A stretch of 64,000 bases of DNA from Dryococelus australis (Eukaryota; Arthropoda; Insecta; Phasmatodea; Phasmatidae). The notes below the pieces were generated by a model. That model had not been told where the DNA came from. It was given only the letters and a program-made list of their open reading frames with translations, and searched no databases. The position numbers and the translations under genes are program-made. The DNA is taken from the NCBI GenBank assembly GCA_029891345.1, contig CM057002.1, positions 21,872,795 through 21,936,794 of the forward strand. Direction: 5' to 3'. This document shows, in pieces, positions 57,935 to 64,000 of this stretch; positions within the stretch are counted from its first letter, which is position 1; each line of letters begins with the position of its first letter.

Positions 57935-58129
57935 AAAGGTACCTTAGGGTTTTTCAGGAGGCCCAAAAAATGGGTTAAAATTCAACAATGATCATTTTTG
58001 AGATACGAACGGAATATGCTGAGTGTTTAAACGCTACAAGGGTGCGAGTTGTTTAATTGAATTCCTCGTAGAATTGTGTACAAAAACAGCCCAAATCCTG
58101 TCAATGAATTTCACCCTAAGGTACCTTTT
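57935..58129. mobile_element. Small MITE with AAAGGTACCTTAGGGT ends
   Basis: The left end AAAGGTACCTTAGGGT and the right end ACCCTAAGGTACCTTTT are inverted repeats enclosing about 165 bp without a coding frame. The target duplication is not clear. It may be a small transposon or a stable foldback. Confidence 0.6.
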
Positions 58130-58841
58130 CTGAGAACGCATCACATTTATGTATGTCTCCATTTTTCCCCAGGTGTTCATTTTTTAATGTTTTCCAAAAC
58201 TTAAGACTCAGGTTTCTCCCATAGCAGTGCGGAAGGGCGAAGTCTTATCTTGTGAATATCAAAAGATAAACTACAGTGTTTAGATGCCTTTGTTTGCCTG
58301 TCCTTGCTTCCTAGCCATACACCGCCTTTCTGGTTCCAGTAATAAAGCCTCCACTTAAACAAATGAAATCTGTGATGGCCCAGAACATGTCTGCCCTATT
58401 TGAAGAAGAACCAAATAGTCTCATGAAAATTATCATCAAAGAGGGAACAGTGATTTGATTCCATAACATGGAGTTGTAATTATTATTTGTTAACAATTTT
58501 TTTATATATGTTATTGATATATTTTTATATAACCTATAAAATTAAGTTTTAATCAAAATTACTAGGTGAGTGATGGTTGAGGGAGTCGGGTCTTGCACGT
58601 TCAACAAAACACTTCATTCAGACTACAGTGAGCCCTGAGAAAGTAATGTGTGTGAGGTTTGATATTCTGTGTAGTACTGTGGTAGAGATTTGATAAAAAT
58701 TTCACAGAAGTTGCATCAGTGCTGCGTCTCAGAATTTTGTTGCTCTCGAAAAAAGCAGGCCTTACAGTTGTTCAGTTAGTTACACTATAAAAATGGATAT
58801 TTATACTGACTGATGGTACATAGTAATAATGTCTTTTTCAG

Positions 58842-58952
58842 GAAATGGACCACAACATACGTAATGCGTTTGTTCGGATCGAAAGGCTACACTTTCGTGT
58901 ACTTAAGGAACTTGTCCCAAAGATTAAAGTCGAACATGAGGAAAAATTTATG
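58842..58952 (+). CDS. Exon-like unit 1 of a tandem pair (37 codons)
   Basis: The acceptor GTCTTTTTCAG (58831-58841) precedes, and the donor GTATGT (58953) follows, a 111-bp open segment in phase 0 at both ends. It encodes EMDHNIRNAFVRIERLHFRV and LKELVPKIKVEHEEKFM. A second copy with the same boundaries follows 211 bp later. The peptide is charged, probably helical, and unlike any family I know. It is likely an internal exon of a plus-strand gene whose other exons I cannot place, or a relic of one. An ATG in the second codon also allows a first-exon reading. Confidence 0.45.
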
Positions 58953-59052
58953 GTATGTATAAATTATGAGCATGCAATAAAACAATATAAATATTTTCAA
59001 TATAAGAATGTAACTCTTGGGTTTTGTTACATATTAATAATGTCTCTTTCAG

Positions 59053-59163
59053 GAATTGAACCATAACATATGCAATGCATTTGTTCAGATCGAAAGGCTA
59101 CACTTACCTGTACTTAAGGAACTTGTCCCAAAGATTAAAGTCGAACCTGAGGAAAAATTTGTG
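59053..59163 (+). CDS. Exon-like unit 2 of a tandem pair (37 codons)
   Basis: The acceptor TGTCTCTTTCAG (59041-59052) and donor GTACGT (59164) bound another 111-bp phase-0 segment encoding ELNHNICNAFVQIERLHLPV and LKELVPKIKVEPEEKFV. It differs from unit 1 at about a dozen bases, most of them changing the amino acid, without a stop or indel. The flanking 30 bp on each side are also similar, so the duplication included both splice sites. Equal length and phase would permit mutually exclusive or additive splicing. Confidence 0.45.
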
Positions 59164-59447
59164 GTACGTATAAATTATAAGTATGAGAGGTAGAACTGTA
59201 AGATTTATGTACTTATTTTGCCAAGAAAATACACTCGTAGTGAGCGTAGTTGGAATATTTTGAAAACAGTGTAATCCCTGGGGAATGTTTAGCTTTGTGA
59301 AGACTACTGTTGACGAAAGTAAAAGCTAAATGTTCATGTTAAAACATTCTGTCTGTGAATGTGATTTCCAGTATGAAGTATTTGTTACTACTGTAGGTAG
59401 TGAAACTAGTCAAAACAAAAGAAAGTTACAAGTAAAAGTCAATTACA

Positions 59448-59682
59448 GGCTGTTCACGGTAAAGTGAGCACTTTGGACGGCCTGGTTACTTTTTCCTTTC
59501 AGCCATTTTTTATTCTTTAAACATCTTTTTAAATAAATATTGCTATGTAAGTAATAAACACAGTGTGTATGTTCCACCGCACTCGGGAGTTAACGTCTAA
59601 GGCTAAAGTAAAACATACGTATGTATTGACTATTATTCCAAATGAGAGGGCTTTCAAAAGTACTCACTTTACCATGAATTAC
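59448..59682 (+). mobile_element. GGCTGTTCAC-family MITE, short form
   Basis: GGCTGTTCACGGTAAAGTGA on the left is mirrored on the right by TACTCACTTTACCATGAATT. Internal blocks TAATAAACACAGTGTGTATG and CTAAGGCTAAAGTAAAACAT fit the short form. Confidence 0.65.
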
Positions 59683-60990
59683 TTACATAACAGTACAGTA
59701 GAACCCTATTTTTACATCATTCAAAGGATCCAGCAGAATTATGTAAAATTTGGGAAATGCGGTGTAGTGTTTCAAATTGAATGAAGTTGTAATAAATCAT
59801 CATTGACATGCCATTAACACTATACAAAAATCTTGTTACAAGAAAAATTGCCGAACATGGAAAGCTCTACCAAAATGTAATACAGTACGATTACAAATTG
59901 AAAATGCGTAGCAAGAAAAAGTATGTAACCTTGGCAAATATTGAAGATAGAACAAATAAACTGACAAATATAGGCATACTTACAAACTTTGCATAGAACT
60001 TTCTTAAAAACTTTGGTCGCATTTGGAATTTTCATAATAAAGGACATAAAAATAAGAATCAAGGCAATACAAATTTAGAATGGTTATTTACTAATGCATT
60101 ACAACAGTTCACATTTTACATTTAATTAGACTTTGAAAAGAATTGAGAGATTTTCATCTGCTTCAGCTGCTGACTGCTAACATGTTCAATTTTTTTTGCT
60201 AAGGACATTCATTTGCAAAGGAAAAAAAAATTAACCCAGTTACCTTTGTGACTTGCAATGTTACAAACTGTCTTCATTGCTGTCTTTACCTAAAAACAGA
60301 TACACACATACGCGCACACACTCACATTCACACACACATTCACATGTACACACTCATGCACATACACTCACACATACTCTGAGGTGAATGGGAAAGTGGG
60401 AACGATAGATAGACAAATAGTTTTTATTAATTGATTTATTTATTTATTTATTTTTAGGTAGCAAGTTAAGTTCCAGATAAAGCTCCTGGACATTTACAGG
60501 TTACTATTATTGAAATATTGGTGTGAATAAACATCGCAAAAAAAAAGGGAGGGTTGTCGATAAGTTTCCACACAAATTAATAATATGTTATTTATGTTGA
60601 TTGCAAGAACAGAACAAAAATTAAATATGTTATTGTTTGTATTTAGAATGCAATAGGCCTAGATAATATTTTCCAGTTATCATTTGCCTTGCAGAAAATA
60701 TTTCTTCCCCACAATTGAGGTAACGTCTTACAGGTGAGTGTGATTTACAGAATGATGAGTTTAAGATCTTATGTCATGCATAGAAGTAAATACTGTAACA
60801 TAATGCAGATAAGATGTCCAAGTATAAATTAGTATATTTTAAAAGTATGTGCTGGAGTGAAGATAAAACTGACACTTGGACAGTGCAGACAGCAGGCATT
60901 TACAGGAGACTTGTGACACAGATACAGATAGGCAAAGACAGTGCATACATAGGCACTGTACAGACTCACTGACGGTGGAAACATACACAC
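59683..60990. other. Unassigned AT-rich DNA with a CA-rich tract
   Basis: I see no gene. CA-rich low-complexity sequence lies at 60301-60375 and a TTTA run at 60435-60457. Confidence 0.45.
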
Positions 60991-61797
60991 TAGGGATGTT
61001 ACCAACGAATCTGTAAGAGATTGGAACCTGCCAATTTTCACTGGATCGAAAGAAAAAAAAACTACAGATTTATCCCGATTCCAACTTTTTTTATTACAGG
61101 CATCATCTACTACAATATAATGTATCACACTTCTAATAAATAAACGGGCATTCAAGCATTACTCAAAATGCTGAACAAAGTTTAGGATAGTACTCATATA
61201 CGAAAGCTTGTCTCAAAAATAAAATGCCATAGAATATTAAGCAGTGCGTAAGACTATTCGTGTAACGTCTCTAACCTAAAACTTTAATTTGACTATGTCG
61301 TTCACAAACATAATAAACTCAGACTTCACTTGGTCTTGGAATAATGCCGGTACAATTACTTATAGCCTCACTTACCGTATTATAAATCCACCGTTATTTA
61401 ATTAAAATTACCACGTGGCCTAAAAATGGGTCACCGGTATTTTATTTGGTAACTATGGGGAAAAGGGCTAGTAGGATAATGTCACTAGTACATTACACAA
61501 GCTGTAAAAAGAGAAGCAGTAATATAACAAGTATTAAAAACATTTTTTTTTTTCATAAAAAAAATTTACATCACGCAATAATTGCCTTTATCATTTGGTT
61601 GGAATTTATAACTTTTAGCGTAAGCCGCCATTGTGTATTCTTACACAATAGCCAACTAAACAATAACGGACAAAATCTGTGTATTACAGTAAAGAATCGG
61701 AATCTGAATAAATCAGAATCGGAAATGGTAAATACTTGGATCGGCAGTTCATATCGGAATCTGTTTTTCAGTGAATCGACACATCCCTAATATGCAC
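60983..61797. mobile_element. hAT non-autonomous element, TAGGGATGT ends
   Basis: The element is 60991-61789 (799 bp). It starts TAGGGATGTTACC and ends CGACACATCCCTA. The flanks ATACACAC and ATATGCAC match at 6 of 8 positions. Both ends also contain GAATCTG/CAGATTC-type subterminal motifs. An open frame of 114 codons (61446-61790) shows no transposase motif. It is a different family from the TTCGCG group. Confidence 0.65.
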
Positions 61798-62077
61798 ATT
61801 CTAAACAGTAACAGGCATTGCAAACAAACATTGTAGAGAGACATAAAAACATGGACAGCAGACAAACAACACATACAAAGGCATACAGAAAATTTGGGAT
61901 AACTTTGTACCAATTGATATATAAAAGGACAGAAGCACAAGTACTCACACTCTAGTACTTGTGAACAAGCATACACACAAAGATGTACAATACATTTTTC
62001 ACATGAATACTTGAACATGGTGTTTCGCTGGTTAGGATAGTTAATCAGGCGACAAGTTGTAAGGCACGGCAATAAGG

Positions 62078-62285
62078 TGGAAGGGAGCAGTTGGTAGTGA
62101 ACCTAAGCTTGGTTGCAAGTTAACGTGTGGCTGGAAAATTGAAATGTTGCCGATATGGTTTTGGATCTTGAGGCCCAGGCATCAGTATAAGATGATCACA
62201 GCCCCAAAACCATACTCAGCTGCTACACCAGCAACATTTCAATTTTCCTGCTCTATCCTAGTTTGCCACTAGGTTCACTACAAAC
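62078..62285. repeat. Foldback (imperfect palindrome) element
   Basis: The left arm has TAGTGAACCTA, GGAAAATTGAAATGTTGC and TATGGTTTTGG. The right arm has CCAAAACCATA, GCAACATTTCAATTTTCC and TAGGTTCACTA in reverse order. The arms are about 90 bp each with a short loop. It may be a MITE of the foldback type. Confidence 0.65.
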
Positions 62286-62610
62286 AATGCCTTTCCATCA
62301 TATTGTAGTGCCCTATAACTCGCCGCCCAATTCAGCTGGCCTAACCAGCAAAACGTTGGGACTACGCACATAAGTGAGAAACGTTGTGTCCTTCTTTGTG
62401 TGTAGTGCTAAATTTTGAATACTTTGGCGCCTGTCTTTTTATGTATTATTGGAAGCCTAGTGGCCTACTAGTCACATTTACTTAAATGTTTGTGTTGTGA
62501 ACTAATTAAGGGTAATTTTGCACCATATATTTTCATTTTAAGTAAGGATGAGGTCCCCATTTTGATGTCAACTACATGTTTAACAAATTTTTTATGAATG
62601 CAGTGTAATG

Positions 62611-63025
62611 TTGCAGATTTTCAGGGGTTGTATTTACTGTTAGTCACAGATATTATAATTATATATGATTTCAGAGTATTTGCTTATGTTGCCAATACAT
62701 TTAATATCATTTTAAAATTCATCCTTATTATAGGAGTTAAACAAATTACACTATATATAATCTTTGGTTATTTTAATAATTTATTGATATAGCGATCGTG
62801 TGCAAGTATATTACGTTTGCTTCTATACAATATTCGGTATTATAATTTTGTTTGTTGTTATTCATTTATATCTTAGGGTAGGAAGTATTGAAAGTTTAAT
62901 AAACAAATGCACAAAAGAAAATATATTTTGTCTCTCATGTTGCCATTGCTGGTTTGCTGAGAGATGTGCTGTGGTCAGGCGACAGCTAATTGAAGGACAG
63001 GTGACAACATATTTAAGGCAGAAAT
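62611..63025 (+). repeat. Dispersed repeat L, copy 2
   Basis: It is the second copy of 45131-45535, same order and orientation, e.g. TTACTGTTAGTCACAGATAT, GTCTCTCATGTTGCCATTG, GAGAGATGTGCTGTGGTCAG and GAAGGACAGGTGACAACAT. Coding capacity is not evident. Confidence 0.6.
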
Positions 63026-64000
63026 AAAATCAAACTTAATTTTTATTACATTAGGAACACTACCACTCTCAAGGATGTATGTGTGCATGATATATAATTG
63101 TGATAAGTAAAATTAATTAAAAGGATACAATTATTACAAGATGTTTTAAAGTTGAATAATTAATAATTGGCGAAGAGTGATATTGATTTATTTTTATTTT
63201 GTGAGAAGAAAAAAAGAATGATTTGTTTAATTTATTGGAGAAGATATACTTTATTGAATTCGAGAAGAAGAGTTAATTATTTAATTTTTTTGAAAATTGT
63301 CTACTTTTGTGTGAGAAGAGGAACGAGAAAATAAAACTGGTGAAAAGGGTTTTGACATACTAATTTCAACGTAAATATCATTGTAGTAGTTTCTGCATAT
63401 CTGATTCAACTGAAATGTTACAGCAGGAATGTGTTAGGAATCGTCAAGTCTTCATTTGAAATTATATCAGGCAGATAGTGCAAAATTGTCTTTATTGTAC
63501 AAAGTTCCCCCCAAAATAACTATAATACAGAGAGAGGCAGATTATAAAAACATACATACTACATACATGAATGACTCATATAGTGTGTAACATGTTACTG
63601 TCCTGTTCTCTCGGAGTTGTCAGTAAACACCAACGAACTAGCTCAGCGTGAGTTGGAGACTTTGACTACATAATAATGAAAGTTTGTTGATACCAGGATT
63701 GCCAATAAATAAAAGAATAAGTTAAATGTTTACTGGAGATTTATTGTCATCTCGGCAAAAACAAACAATTGACACTCGCAGCTCTGACAAACAAACACAA
63801 AAAACAAGACAGAATGGCAGCCTTCATAAAACCAAACTTCTCACTTCAAGAGTTATGAAGACGAGAGAGAATCGTTACTTTTCTCTCCCGGCGCCCTATT
63901 GACTCTTTGCGCCAACGGAAAATAAATTTAATAGTTATTTGAAATGTCCGAAATTCAAAAGAAGGTTCAAGTCGCGGGCACTGGTAAGTGCAAGTCACAT
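63026..64000. other. Unassigned AT-rich DNA
   Basis: I see no gene or named repeat up to the window end. Confidence 0.4.

Overview
This window reads as nuclear DNA of an arthropod, most likely an insect with a large, AT-rich, repeat-loaded genome. The only long intact protein is an insect-style GMC oxidoreductase (24699-26570). Splice-like boundaries, tRNA-derived SINEs, non-LTR and LTR retrotransposon relics, a Helitron and many short inverted-repeat DNA transposons (MITEs) all fit that setting. The sequence alone does not fix the species, and no bacterial operon, CRISPR array or intact RNA gene is visible.

Layout. 1-9.5 kb is a dense pile of hAT-like MITEs, several fused end to end, mixed with a second MITE group whose ends read GGCTGTTCACGGTAAAGTGA. 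9.5-16.5 kb holds SINE copies, tRNA-like fragments, an 18-bp array, more MITEs and two GC-rich segments I cannot assign. 16.6-17.26 kb is a satellite with a period of about 106 bp. 17.4-21.4 kb has more hAT-type elements, several with readable 8-bp target duplications, and a SINE. 22.9-23.8 kb holds a 15-bp minisatellite and a short non-autonomous Helitron carrying four 38-bp tRNA-A-box-like units. The GMC gene follows at 24.7-26.6 kb. 28.6-29.5 kb has a TTAA-flanked MITE and another dispersed repeat. 32.5-33.3 kb is an internally deleted Tc1/mariner-type transposon. 35.1-37.4 kb is a broken LTR retrotransposon gag on the minus strand, next to a MITE interrupted by a cleanly inserted hAT MITE. 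38.7-39.3 kb holds two hAT MITEs in opposite orientation at one target site. 41-64 kb is mostly unassigned AT-rich DNA with LINE fragments (44.1 and 54.8-55.8 kb), a zinc-finger-like coding relic (46.25-46.78 kb), a pair of tandemly duplicated exon-like units (58.84-59.16 kb) and a few MITEs.

How it works together. Only the GMC gene can be called functional with confidence; it probably has a non-coding first exon upstream. Most of the rest is transposable-element history. The observations best worth following are the tandem exon pair, the repeated combination of TTCGCG-containing ends and internal CCAAT boxes in the hAT MITEs, and the Helitron that appears to have amplified a SINE-like promoter head. 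Boundaries of degenerate repeats are read by eye and may be off by tens of bases.
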